A stretch of 42,510 nt of DNA from contig JAGFCB010000003.1 in assembly GCA_022394775.1 (NCBI GenBank), forward strand, positions 1 through 42,510, written 5' to 3'. Position 1 is the first letter of the stretch; each line of letters opens with the position of its first letter. Below, in pieces: positions 21,338 to 29,943 of this stretch. A program made the translations under genes and the position numbers. This stretch comes from Candidatus Poribacteria bacterium. Lineage in GTDB: Bacteria; Poribacteria; WGA-4E; WGA-3G. The notes under the pieces were generated by a model that was not told where the DNA came from, made no database searches, and saw only the letters and a program-made list of their open reading frames with translations.

Positions 21338-23149
21338 ATGAAAACAGCAAAACGGATGTATAGAACTTGGAAAACTAAGTCAGTAACCCGTAAAGCATTA
21401 TCCATTTCTCTAATATTCCATCTGTTTTTTCTCGTCACAACTTTTTACGTCGTGGTGCAGAATCAGCCGATAGCATCAGAGAAAGCGAGCCTCGCAGCCG
21501 AACTCATTTCAGTGGAACATACTGCTCGTCCGAAACCACCGCTGAAGAAGATTTCGCAGCGTTTTCATACGCCTTCACGTGAATTGACGGATGTGAGTAC
21601 CGGGGAATCTCCACCATCCCTTGCATCCCCAGTCGCTGTGCCAAATGAAACACAGCGGGTTGCCGTAGGGCGTAGTTTACAAGCTGAGGTTGAAACAGAG
21701 AAACCTTCGGCAGCACTTGACCTATCCGAAAAAAATTGGGGAGATGTTAGTACCGCGGCGCGTACACTTCGCAACGTTGAAGGGAATTTATCGAAGAAGG
21801 AAGCCGCAAGCCCCGCAGGAGACACGACTTTTGGGGCGAAACGTTCAGGACCGCCGAGAGTTCAGCGCGCACCACAAATTTCGACCCTTAAGATAGTGGA
21901 AGAAGAACAGGAAGAGGAGATATCTGCGGCACTACTGGAAGAGATTCGGGAAAAACGGAAGGAACTGCCCAAAGCTTCGTTTCCAAAAGTTATGAAAAAG
22001 CTTGCCCAGGAGATTGTCGCAACAAGCGAGGGCGGTCCAATTGACGTGGTCTTTGTCATTGATGCCAGCGGCAGCATGGGCGATAATATCAGAGCTGTCA
22101 CCGAACATCTTAAAGAGATGGTAGACATCTACAAAGCCTCGAAAATCGATTATGCACTCGGTGTAACAGAGTTCTGGGCAAGTAAAGATGAGAACAAAAT
22201 CAAAGTCACCCAGTTGACAAGGAGTTTTACAGAGTATAAACGCACGCTGCAACAAATTACGACGCATCATGATGAAAACGCCTTGGATGCTGTCGTTCAA
22301 ACTGTCAAAGAACTCCGATTTCGCGCTACATCTAAAAAGCATTTTATTCTTGTTACCGACGAACCGTTCACAAGTCGGATGAGATTGACAGTGGCAGATG
22401 CTATTGCGCACTGTCGAGAGTTCGGTATCTATGTGAATGTCCTCGGGCTTCCGCTTGACGAGCATCGGACACTTGCCGTTGAGACAGGCGGTAAATGGCA
22501 TCTCATTCCTGAAAAACCGCGACCTCAAATGGCGCGAGTGACCAATAGAGCGGTGACGCAGAGAAGCAAAACCGTGTCTCTACGCAACGCACAGTGGACA
22601 GATGTTCACACAAAAATCGGTAGCGATGTGCTCAAACACAGTGCTTACACACCGGTTGATATTATCTTATTCGTTGATAGTAGCGAGAGTATGGACGATA
22701 AACTTCCAAATTTTTTGAAGCAACTTGAAGTAATCATTCGGGACTGGGATAACGCTTTAATAGACTATCAAATAGGTGTCGTTCGTTTCCGGTCGCGTGC
22801 GTCTGTGAACATGATAAACGTCTACAACCCGCCGCAAACGCTTAAACAGATTCGGAAAATCGTGGAATTACCGTGCAAAGAAGATGAAATGTTATTAGAC
22901 GCTGTCGCAGAGGGCTTGCGACGGCTGAAACTCCGCTCGAATGCCCAACCCTATTTCATTCTGGTGACGGATGAACCCGCAGAAGGCGCGTACTCGTCCC
23001 TCGCGGTTATCCAAATGTTAGAGCAAAAGCGGGTACTCGTCAGTGTCGTGGGTACTTACGATGATTTCCAACAGAAGGTAGCCACTAAAACGGGTGGGGT
23101 TTGGGTGCCTATTCCGGAAGGGCAGACGAAAAATAATTCGTACTGGTAA
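21338..23149 (+). CDS. Membrane-anchored protein with two vWA domains
   Basis: The 603-residue protein has a short basic N-terminus, a transmembrane segment at about 21-41 (LSISLIFHLFFLVTTFYVVV), a long low-complexity linker (about 45-225) rich in Pro, Ala and Glu, and two von Willebrand A domains. Each has an intact MIDAS start: DASGS at 242-246 and DSSES at 447-451; each also contains FILVTDEP. The layout resembles TonB-like or envelope proteins of sigma-factor clusters. Start ATG 21338 follows GGAG. It probably senses or holds a ligand outside the membrane for the sigma/anti-sigma pair (inference). Confidence 0.85.
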   Translation: MKTAKRMYRTWKTKSVTRKALSISLIFHLFFLVTTFYVVVQNQPIASEKASLAAELISVEHTARPKPPLKKISQRFHTPSRELTDVSTGESPPSLASPVAVPNETQRVAVGRSLQAEVETEKPSAALDLSEKNWGDVSTAARTLRNVEGNLSKKEAASPAGDTTFGAKRSGPPRVQRAPQISTLKIVEEEQEEEISAALLEEIREKRKELPKASFPKVMKKLAQEIVATSEGGPIDVVFVIDASGSMGDNIRAVTEHLKEMVDIYKASKIDYALGVTEFWASKDENKIKVTQLTRSFTEYKRTLQQITTHHDENALDAVVQTVKELRFRATSKKHFILVTDEPFTSRMRLTVADAIAHCREFGIYVNVLGLPLDEHRTLAVETGGKWHLIPEKPRPQMARVTNRAVTQRSKTVSLRNAQWTDVHTKIGSDVLKHSAYTPVDIILFVDSSESMDDKLPNFLKQLEVIIRDWDNALIDYQIGVVRFRSRASVNMINVYNPPQTLKQIRKIVELPCKEDEMLLDAVAEGLRRLKLRSNAQPYFILVTDEPAEGAYSSLAVIQMLEQKRVLVSVVGTYDDFQQKVATKTGGVWVPIPEGQTKNNSYW

Positions 23150-23159
23150 AGGATCAAGA

Positions 23160-23762
23160 TTGAAGATCGCAGTCCTCGTTTCAGGGAGCGGAACGAATCT
23201 CCAAACCCTGATTGAGCAGCTACATCAAGACGAAACGAGTGGTATTAAAATCGGAGTTGTAATCAGCGACCGCCGGAAAGCTTACGCCCTTACACGCGCG
23301 AAACGCGCTGGCATACCGACACAGGTTGTTAAAGCGCAAGACTTTAAGAATCGTGTCGATTTTGATGCAGAAATTTCAAACCTCATTGAACATTATGCGG
23401 CGGAACTCGTTGTCCTCGCAGGATTCATGAAACTGTTCCAACCCCCCTTCGTCCGTAAATACAAAAATCGCATTATTAATGTCCACCCCACGCTTTTGCC
23501 AGCATTCCCGGGCGCGCATCCTGTCGCCGATACATTGGCTTATGGCGTGAAGGTTACTGGTGTAACCGTTCATTTTGTCGACGAAGGCGTGGATTCTGGA
23601 CCCATCGTCGCTCAGTCGGCTGTCCCCGTCTTGGATACCGATGATGAGGAGAGTTTACACAACCGAATTCAGGTTGAGGAACACAAACTGTACCCTGAGG
23701 TGATTAAGTGGTATGCACAAGGCAGACTAAAGGTGGAAGGACGTAAGGTTATTGTAAAGTAA
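23160..23762 (+). CDS. purN: Phosphoribosylglycinamide formyltransferase
   Basis: This is the third enzyme of purine synthesis, transferring a formyl group from 10-formyltetrahydrofolate to GAR. The 200-residue size is normal. The GAR-binding loop VSGSGTNLQ is at 7-15, and the catalytic set is Asn107, His109 (INVHPTLLPAFPG) and Asp145 (EGVDSGPI). The start is TTG at 23160, 6 bases after AAAGGA; upstream in-frame extension would overlap the vWA gene and is not conserved in the family. It is 11 bases from the vWA gene, so likely co-transcribed although functionally unrelated. Confidence 0.92.
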   Translation: MKIAVLVSGSGTNLQTLIEQLHQDETSGIKIGVVISDRRKAYALTRAKRAGIPTQVVKAQDFKNRVDFDAEISNLIEHYAAELVVLAGFMKLFQPPFVRKYKNRIINVHPTLLPAFPGAHPVADTLAYGVKVTGVTVHFVDEGVDSGPIVAQSAVPVLDTDDEESLHNRIQVEEHKLYPEVIKWYAQGRLKVEGRKVIVK

Positions 23763-23905
23763 TAAGCATACTTCGTAATGGACTGGGAGGTATGTTGGAA
23801 ATAAAGTAAGTCGGGGTGTAAGCCCAACCAACGGACTGGCTGAGTATACGGAGCGAAACGTTCCCGCACGATTTTCCGTAACGAACCGCAAGGAACGTTA
23901 AAAGT
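23763..23905 (+). promoter_or_regulatory. Shared bipartite 5' leader element, copy 2
   Basis: CGGAGCGAAACGTT (from 23849) and CGAACCGCAAGGAACGTT (from 23882) match the leader before the sigma gene at 20096, with 57 bases from the first box to ATG 23906. AACGTT occurs in both boxes, and AACGTTCC (23858) can pair with GGAACGTT (23892), so a hairpin sequestering the ribosome-binding site is possible. Nothing else is recognised in 23763-23848. Confidence 0.45.
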
Positions 23906-24829
23906 ATGTTAGCAATTTCAACAATGTGGAATGCCTTGAAACAGCAAGATGGTGCCGCTTTATTTGATGAGCTCAAAAATCTTGGCTTTGAAACACTCGA
24001 ACTCAGCAGGCATCTCACGCCTGATCAAGTCGAGCAGCTCAAGCCATATTTCCGCGAAAATCCGCCCTGCTCCATCCACAATTTTTGTCCTATCCTCCCC
24101 GGTACATCTCAATCAGACGCAGAGAAAGATAAGATTTTACTTTCCAGCCTCAACACTGATGAACGGAAGGAAGCCGTCCGACGCACGCTCCAAACTATGG
24201 AACTTGCGCTTGAATTGGAAGTTCCAATCGTTGTGCTCCACCTTGGTGAAGTTGACACTTATGATCGGTCTTACCTAATGACGGATCTTTATACCTACGG
24301 CGAGCGCGAGTTTGAAGCCTTCAGCGAAAAGGTGACAGAAGCCACCGAATGGCGAAAGCGCAAAGCAGCCAAACATCAAGATGCCGTTTTAAGAAGTTTG
24401 GATGAATTAAACGAAAACGCACTACGGATGAACCTCTGTATCGCCATTGAAAATCGTCCACATTACTATCAAATCCCAAACTTTGATGAAGTCGGATTAT
24501 TCTTTGAGAAATTTTACGGCAGCCCAATGCGCTATTGGCATGATGTCGGGCATGCAGCCCTACAAGAGAGGCTCGGTATATGTTGGGCAGATGAATGGCT
24601 TGAGCATTATGCAGAGCATCTCATCGGTGTGAACTTACACGATCTCCAAGGCCTTGAGGCGTATCATCCGCCAGGGACAGGAGATCTTGAGTGGGATGAA
24701 GTCTTTGCGCAGCTGCCTTCAGAAGTTTTAAAGGTTTTAGAGGTTCGTCCTTGCGAAGCTGAACCCGTTGTAGAGGCACGAGAATTGTGCGAATCTTTAG
24801 CACAATCGCGTGAACACCCCGATGCTTGA
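23906..24829 (+). CDS. Sugar phosphate isomerase/epimerase-like TIM-barrel protein
   Basis: The 307-residue protein has the AP-endonuclease-2/xylose-isomerase-like fold: MLAISTMWNALK, GFETLELSRHL, VPIVVLHLGEVD with a His and Glu, LCIAIENRPHYYQIP with the metal-type Glu, MRYWHDVGHAAL with His-x-Asp, and IGVNLHDLQG with His-x-Asp. The metal ligands of the family all appear present. Substrate unknown. It is distinct from the protein at 10021-10842. A good AAGGAA precedes the ATG as part of the shared leader. Its 3' end overlaps the next gene by 20 bases. Confidence 0.8.
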   Translation: MLAISTMWNALKQQDGAALFDELKNLGFETLELSRHLTPDQVEQLKPYFRENPPCSIHNFCPILPGTSQSDAEKDKILLSSLNTDERKEAVRRTLQTMELALELEVPIVVLHLGEVDTYDRSYLMTDLYTYGEREFEAFSEKVTEATEWRKRKAAKHQDAVLRSLDELNENALRMNLCIAIENRPHYYQIPNFDEVGLFFEKFYGSPMRYWHDVGHAALQERLGICWADEWLEHYAEHLIGVNLHDLQGLEAYHPPGTGDLEWDEVFAQLPSEVLKVLEVRPCEAEPVVEARELCESLAQSREHPDA

Positions 24830-25196
24830 AACACCCCGAAATGTTACTTATTTTTTCACCCAGCTTGAACACGAGATTCTCAAATCCGTGTGCGCGTATA
24901 TGGTAGGTGTTCCTTGTGATGATGCGTTGAATATACCGGTTATTACGATCGATGCATTCGTCAAACAATTACCGACAACATTACAGAGGCAGCTTCGTTT
25001 CGCGCTCCATCTATTCCAGTGGTGTCCAGCCTTTTTTATCGGGAAACCCCAACATTTTACGAAACTTGACCAAGGCGATGCAGTTAGATATATTGATACT
25101 TGGTCAAAGAGCCGTCTCGGGATTCGACGAAAACTGTTCAGAGGCTTACGCGACATTGCATTCCTTGGATACTATAGTTCCCGCGAAGAAATATAA
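24810..25196 (+). CDS. Gluconate 2-dehydrogenase subunit 3-like protein, orphan
   Basis: The 128-residue product has the pattern of this family: YFFTQLEHEILKSVCAYM, a stretch predicting helices LQRQLRFALHLFQWCP, then VRYIDTWSKSRLGIRRKLFR and GLRDIAFLGYYSS. In other bacteria it precedes or is fused to a GMC-type flavin dehydrogenase; here about 250 noncoding bases follow, and no dehydrogenase is seen in the window. The start is GTG 24810 or ATG 24822, both inside the preceding isomerase gene, so translation is coupled. Confidence 0.6.
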   Translation: MNTPMLETPRNVTYFFTQLEHEILKSVCAYMVGVPCDDALNIPVITIDAFVKQLPTTLQRQLRFALHLFQWCPAFFIGKPQHFTKLDQGDAVRYIDTWSKSRLGIRRKLFRGLRDIAFLGYYSSREEI

Positions 25197-25233
25197 ACGA
25201 AGATTAAATTTTTTGGAAACCGAAATTTTTAGG

Positions 25234-25262
25234 TTGACAAATTTCTGCTGATTTTCAATAAT
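25234..25262 (+). promoter_or_regulatory. Strong sigma-70 promoter upstream of the LamG genes
   Basis: TTGACA (25234-25239), a 17-base spacer and AATAAT (25257-25262). Repeat C (25287-25379) lies between this promoter and the gene at 25450, so the repeat would be in the mRNA leader. The rest of 25197-25449 shows no gene. Confidence 0.6.
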
Positions 25263-25286
25263 TAGGCATGCGGTATGTATTTAAAA

Positions 25287-25379
25287 TAGGGCTTACGCTA
25301 TTTTTTTACGAATCCGTGTATATTACGCGCCGCTGGCGAGGTTTCAAACCTCGCCAGCGAAGGGGCTGCGTAATTCCTA
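25287..25379. repeat. Terminal-inverted-repeat element, copy C
   Basis: Degenerate ends TAGGGCTTACGC and TGCGTAATTCCTA. The core is a perfect 29-base palindrome with 14-bp arms (25331-25359; arms begin CGCTGGCGAGG). The 3' part AGCGAAGGGGCTGCGTAA is shared with copies D and E. Confidence 0.75.
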
Positions 25380-25449
25380 TAAAAGATATATCCCAGTCAG
25401 AAGATTGAACTTTAACGCTATAGCAACGGAATTCTGAAGGAGGAATTGA

Positions 25450-26286
25450 ATGATTAGAGGAATAATTTGCACGGGGAGTATCCTTCTATTATTGTGCGCG
25501 TTGTTGCCAATCATGTCAGTAGAAGCACAACGCGATGAAGCGACAGTTGCTGCAAACTGGACGTTTGATGATGGTAGTGCTAAAGATACGTCTAAAAAGA
25601 AGTTGAACGGTAATTTTGCTGGCAAGCCACAAGCTGTTGACGGTATCGCTGGAAAAGCGTTGAAGTTCAACGGTAAAAGTGACGGCATAAAAATTCCAGA
25701 TTCTGCGGACATAAACACAGGTGGTCCCTATACTGATCGGACGGTCGCTGCACTCTTCAACTGCGATGATGTCAAAATTGATGACCGAAAACAGGTTATT
25801 TATGAAGAAGGCGGCGCGACACGTGGGTTAGTCATCTATGTCCATGGTGGTAAACTTTACGGTGCTGGTTGGAATCGCGCCGAATATAATTGGAACGGGG
25901 CATGGCCCTTTGCCGAGATTAAGTCGAAACGTTGGTATCACGTCGGCATAGTTATACGGGACGCAGCGGCTAAGGTAGAAAGCAAAAAGTTTGAGATGTG
26001 GCTTGATGGTAAACGCATCGCCCAAGAAAAAGGTGGGCAACTCCATGCCCATGCCGATGATATCGGTATCGGTCATCTCAATCAGAACACTGTTTATCAT
26101 GATGGCAGTGGTGGCGGTGCTACCAACGTTGATTGGTTCGGTGGTTTGATCGACGAAGTCGTCGTCTACGGTTCAGCTTTTGATGCAGCCGATTTTGCCA
26201 AACTTGCACAGCCCTTAAGTGTTGAGCCGCAAGGTAAGTTCACAACAACTTGGGGAAATCTGAAAGCCCAACGCACGGAAAAGTAA
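25450..26286 (+). CDS. Secreted LamG-like (concanavalin-fold) protein 1
   Basis: The 278-residue protein has a signal peptide (1-26, ending SVEAQ) and a LamG/concanavalin-A-like jelly-roll domain: ANWTFDDGSAKDTSKKKLNG, GKALKFNGKSDGIKIPDS, RWYHVGIVIRD, GLIDEVVVYGSAFDAADF. Such domains bind sugars or proteins; no catalytic domain is attached. The C-terminal segment SVEPQGKFTTTWGNLKA is closely shared with the adjacent paralogue. GGAGGAATTG immediately precedes ATG 25450. Confidence 0.85.
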   Translation: MIRGIICTGSILLLLCALLPIMSVEAQRDEATVAANWTFDDGSAKDTSKKKLNGNFAGKPQAVDGIAGKALKFNGKSDGIKIPDSADINTGGPYTDRTVAALFNCDDVKIDDRKQVIYEEGGATRGLVIYVHGGKLYGAGWNRAEYNWNGAWPFAEIKSKRWYHVGIVIRDAAAKVESKKFEMWLDGKRIAQEKGGQLHAHADDIGIGHLNQNTVYHDGSGGGATNVDWFGGLIDEVVVYGSAFDAADFAKLAQPLSVEPQGKFTTTWGNLKAQRTEK

Positions 26287-26344
26287 CCTCAATATCTAAA
26301 TTGCGTTTTGTGATAGTGATAAACTATAATGGAGATATACCACA

Positions 26345-27181
26345 ATGGTAAAACATCGTTTTATTGTTATTTTCAGCGTCTTACTTTTGTTGATAGCCGT
26401 AACTACTTACGCTGCGAGAGACGAGGCAACCGTTGAAGGGGTTTGGAATTTTGATGACGGCGATGCTGCTGACTCCTCTGGGAAAGGTTTAGATGGAAAC
26501 ATTGTCGGAGATCCAGAAGTTGTTGATGGGATCGTTGGCACAGCACTACTTTTTGACGGTGTAGATGATGGGGTTAAACTCCCGGATTCCGTAGGTATCA
26601 ATACGCTTGCACAACCTAACTTCTATACGGATCGGACGATCGCTGCTTATTTTAATTGCACAGATGTTGATATTACCGAACAAAAGCAGACGATCTTTGA
26701 AGAAGGGGGACGGACACGCGGTCTTGTCCTTAATGTCTTTGATGGGCAAGTTTATGTCGCCGGTTGGAACCGTGCTGAATACCAGTGGCAGGGCGCCTTT
26801 CCCTCTGCACCGGTAGAATCCGGGAAATGGTATCACGTCGCACTCGTTATTCGGGATGCTGATGCCGCAGTTGAACCGGATAAATTCGAGATGTGGTTGA
26901 ATGGTGAACGCATCGCGAGCGAAGATGGTGGCGCACTTTACGGGCACGGCGATGATATTGGTATAGGGCATGTTAATGCCAATGCTGTGTTTCACGATGA
27001 AGACGGTGCAGGCACTAATATCCACTATTTCGGTGGAATCATCGACGAAGTCATCGTCTACAATTCCGCTTTTGATGCAGCCGATTTTGCACCTTACGCA
27101 GCACAAGTCGTGAGCGTCGAACCGAAAGACAAATTTACCACGACATGGGCAAGCATTAAAGCTGAACGGACACGCCAATAG
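26345..27181 (+). CDS. Secreted LamG-like (concanavalin-fold) protein 2
   Basis: Also 278 residues, a tandem paralogue of the gene at 25450. Signal peptide 1-22 (VIFSVLLLLIAVTTYA), LamG domain with GVWNFDDGDAADSSGKGLDG, GTALLFDGVDDGVKLPDS, KWYHVALVIRDADAAVEP and GIIDEVIVYNSAFDAADF. The C-terminus carries SVEPKDKFTTTWASIKA. GGAG lies 10 bases before ATG 26345. Gap to the first paralogue is 58 bases, so one transcript is likely. Repeat D follows the stop. Confidence 0.85.
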   Translation: MVKHRFIVIFSVLLLLIAVTTYAARDEATVEGVWNFDDGDAADSSGKGLDGNIVGDPEVVDGIVGTALLFDGVDDGVKLPDSVGINTLAQPNFYTDRTIAAYFNCTDVDITEQKQTIFEEGGRTRGLVLNVFDGQVYVAGWNRAEYQWQGAFPSAPVESGKWYHVALVIRDADAAVEPDKFEMWLNGERIASEDGGALYGHGDDIGIGHVNANAVFHDEDGAGTNIHYFGGIIDEVIVYNSAFDAADFAPYAAQVVSVEPKDKFTTTWASIKAERTRQ

Positions 27182-27195
27182 AATTTGTTTCTATC

Positions 27196-27328
27196 AGGAC
27201 TTACGCATTTGTTCCTGATAATGGACATCCTACGCACTGCTGGGTTTTTGCAAACGCTAAAATCCAATGCGAAGAAAGTATTTCTGCAGGGTTTCAAAAC
27301 CCGCCAGCGAGGGGCTGCGTAAGTCCTA
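27196..27328. repeat. Terminal-inverted-repeat element, copy D
   Basis: Ends AGGACTTACGCA (27196-27207) and TGCGTAAGTCCTA (27316-27328) are perfect inverted repeats. The core holds an imperfect palindrome GCAGGGTTTCAAAACCCGCC and the shared AGCGAGGGGCTGCGTAAG. Noncoding. Confidence 0.78.
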
Positions 27329-27399
27329 TCTATTTGTGTTTATGTGTTGTAGGGCGAGGTTCCGTACCTCAGCCCTGCATTGCTTTAAAGGACAATAAT

Positions 27400-28191
27400 A
27401 TGTTCGGCGCGATTATCGGGGATATTGTCGGCTCAATCTACGAACCGAAAGACCGACGTATCAAAACCAAAGATTTTCCTTTCTTCAGCGAGGATTGCCG
27501 TTTCACAGACGATTCGGTTTGCACGGCGGCTGTCTCGGATGCTCTCCTGCACGATCTTCCACCGGCGGAGACGATGCGCGAATGGGGGAAACGATATCCA
27601 AATTGTGGTTTCAGCCAAATATTCAAAACATGGATTTATGCCGAGTCTGAGGCGGATGCACCGAACTGCACTTTTCGCAACGGTGCAGCAATGCGCGTCT
27701 CACCCGCAGCTTTCCTGAATCACAACGATCTTGACGCAGCGCTCTCGGCAGCCGACAAAGTGACGGTTATTAGCCATAATCACCCGGAAGGTGTAAAAGG
27801 GGCACGCGCGACAACACACGCTATCTGGCTTGCCTATCAAGATGAGAACGCCGCAGCGATCCGCGAAGTTATCGCTACTGAATACGGCTATGACTTGACA
27901 CAGACGGTGGATGAGATTCGTCCGGATTACGTTTTTGATATGACCTGTCAAGGGGCAGTACCACAGGCGGTCACGTGTGCTTTGGAATCCGAAAGTTACG
28001 AAGATGCGGTGCGCAACGCTGTCTCTCTCGGTGGTGATTCTGACACGCTCGCTGCTATTGCCGGTGCTATTGCTGAAGCACTGCACGGAATTCCACCGGA
28101 TATTACAGAACAGGCAAAGGTCCGTTATCTCGCTAAAGCACCTGATCTCCTTGAAGTTATCACTGAGATGTACAACACTGTCAGCGGTTAA
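27400..28191 (+). CDS. ADP-ribosylglycohydrolase family protein
   Basis: The 263-residue protein shows the DraG/ARH fold: GAIIGDIVGSIYEPKD, CRFTDDSVCTAAVSDALL (Thr-Asp-Asp metal ligands), RNGAAMRVSPAAFL, SHNHPEGVKGARATTHAIWL and GGDSDTLAAIAGAIAEALHG (second metal motif with Asp-x-Asp). These enzymes remove ADP-ribose from proteins or small molecules; the target is unknown. Start 27400 follows AAAGGA at a normal distance. An imperfect hairpin at 27351-27376 lies in the leader. Confidence 0.9.
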   Translation: MFGAIIGDIVGSIYEPKDRRIKTKDFPFFSEDCRFTDDSVCTAAVSDALLHDLPPAETMREWGKRYPNCGFSQIFKTWIYAESEADAPNCTFRNGAAMRVSPAAFLNHNDLDAALSAADKVTVISHNHPEGVKGARATTHAIWLAYQDENAAAIREVIATEYGYDLTQTVDEIRPDYVFDMTCQGAVPQAVTCALESESYEDAVRNAVSLGGDSDTLAAIAGAIAEALHGIPPDITEQAKVRYLAKAPDLLEVITEMYNTVSG

Positions 28192-28212
28192 ATCCGATGA
28201 GACCTATAGATT

Positions 28213-29943
28213 ATGGATGCACTCGCGTCTAATCCCCTTTCAAAGCGAGATGGTTTTTACAGTTACCACGACTGGATGCTCAAATCTGATTGGTCGGTTT
28301 TAACTGCCGCAATTTCTGCCTTACTTCTTACGTTGACACCACTTCCTGCACTGCCGATAGAATCTCCTATTCATTTTACAGATGTTACCGATATTGCGGA
28401 TATCCATTTTAAACACACAGATGGCGCGTCTGGCGAATTTCATCTCCTTGAGACGCTCGGTGCAGGCGGCGCATTCCTCGATTATGACAACGATGGCGAC
28501 CTTGATTTATATCTCGTCAATAGTGCTGCCCCGAGTGTGTTCTATCGAAATAACGGTGATGGGACGTTTACCGATGTCACGACACCTACTGGTGTTAGTA
28601 ATCAAGGGAGTTATGGACACGGGGTCGCCTGCGGAGATTACGACAATGACGGTTACGTGGACATTTACGTAACCAATTTCGGTGCGAACCGGCTCTACCA
28701 TAATAAGGGTGATGGGACGTTTACCGATGTCACAACTGAATCAGGGACAGGGGACCCTCGTTGGAGTAGCAGTGCCACTTTTTTCGATTACGACAGCGAT
28801 GGTTACCTTGATCTCTATGTTGTTAACTACCTTAACTATAAGTTAGATGCCTCTTATCCTGCCTGTTTTGAGAATCCAGGGTTCAGGGCAACCGAGAAGG
28901 CGCGCGGTTACTGCCATCCGAAACATTTTGAAGGCGCGCCTGACAGACTCTATCGGAACAACGGCGACGGCACTTTTAGAGACATCACTGCGGCAGCTAA
29001 CATTCGAGATCCGGGGGGCATGTTCTATGGTAAAGGATTAGGCGTTGTTGCTGCAGACTTTGATGCTGATGGCAATCCTGATCTTTATGTTGCTAACGAT
29101 GACACGCCAAACTACCTCTTCTATAACAAAGGCGATGGCACCTTCGCGGAGATCGCGATCCTCACTGGCTGTGCCTACAGCGCGGATGGTGTAGCACAAG
29201 CGGGTATGGGTGTTGATGCTGGTGACTACAACAGCGACGGTTTTCTTGATATCTTCGTCACCAATTTCTCGTATGAGACGAATACTCTCTATCGAAATAA
29301 CGGCGACGGCACTTTCACCGATGTTAGTTATAAAGCGCGGCTCGGTGAGGAGAGTTATCTCTCTTTGGGCTTCGGTACCGGATTTTTCGATGCTGATAAC
29401 GATGGGCATCTCGATATTTTTGTTGCGAATGGGCATATCTTTCCGAATGTTGAACGGACTACAGATGTGCTTTCGTATCAGCAACCGAATCAACTCTTCT
29501 GGAATCAAGGCGATGGCACTTTTACTGAGGTCCCGTTTGATGGACATCCTGCTGTCAGCCGCGGCATCCTCTTCGGCGATTACGATAACGATGGCGACAC
29601 AGACCTACTTATTACGCAGTTAAACGATAAAGCGGTGCTTCTCCGAAATGAGAGTGGGACTTCTAACAATTGGCTCCGACTCAAGTTAATCGGTACCCGC
29701 AGCAACCGCGACGGGATTGGGGCACGTATAACATTGACCATCGGTGCTGAATCGCAGACGCGCGAAGTTCATGTCGGATCCAGTTATCTCAGTAGCAACG
29801 ATCCAAGAGTCCTTTTCGGGGTTGGGCAACGCACGACTGTTGATCAACTTGAAATTCGGTGGCAGAGTGGTGTTGTACAGATATTGGAGAACCTTACGGT
29901 GAACCAAGAACTTGTCGTAACCGAACCCTTTTCAGAGAAATAA
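28213..29943 (+). CDS. CRTAC1-like secreted FG-GAP/VCBS and ASPIC/UnbV protein
   Basis: The 576-residue protein has an N-terminal hydrophobic export signal (about 28-48, VLTAAISALLLTLTPLPA) and many FG-GAP/VCBS repeats forming a beta-propeller. Each ends in calcium-binding type loops such as DYDNDGDLDLYLVNS, DYDNDGYVDIYVTNF and DFDADGNPDLYVAND, alternating with YRNNGDGTFTDVT. The C-terminal ASPIC/UnbV domain (about 500-570) includes RDGIGARITLTIG and DQLEIRWQSGVVQ. Function in bacteria is unknown; extracellular binding is likely. ATG 28276 is an alternative start nearer the signal peptide; neither has a clear ribosome-binding site. Confidence 0.85.
   Translation: MDALASNPLSKRDGFYSYHDWMLKSDWSVLTAAISALLLTLTPLPALPIESPIHFTDVTDIADIHFKHTDGASGEFHLLETLGAGGAFLDYDNDGDLDLYLVNSAAPSVFYRNNGDGTFTDVTTPTGVSNQGSYGHGVACGDYDNDGYVDIYVTNFGANRLYHNKGDGTFTDVTTESGTGDPRWSSSATFFDYDSDGYLDLYVVNYLNYKLDASYPACFENPGFRATEKARGYCHPKHFEGAPDRLYRNNGDGTFRDITAAANIRDPGGMFYGKGLGVVAADFDADGNPDLYVANDDTPNYLFYNKGDGTFAEIAILTGCAYSADGVAQAGMGVDAGDYNSDGFLDIFVTNFSYETNTLYRNNGDGTFTDVSYKARLGEESYLSLGFGTGFFDADNDGHLDIFVANGHIFPNVERTTDVLSYQQPNQLFWNQGDGTFTEVPFDGHPAVSRGILFGDYDNDGDTDLLITQLNDKAVLLRNESGTSNNWLRLKLIGTRSNRDGIGARITLTIGAESQTREVHVGSSYLSSNDPRVLFGVGQRTTVDQLEIRWQSGVVQILENLTVNQELVVTEPFSEK

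Noticed and set aside
21932..22528. 198-codon open frame antisense to the vWA gene
   Set aside because: The plus strand encodes a convincing vWA domain with MIDAS residues; the antisense frame has no family features.
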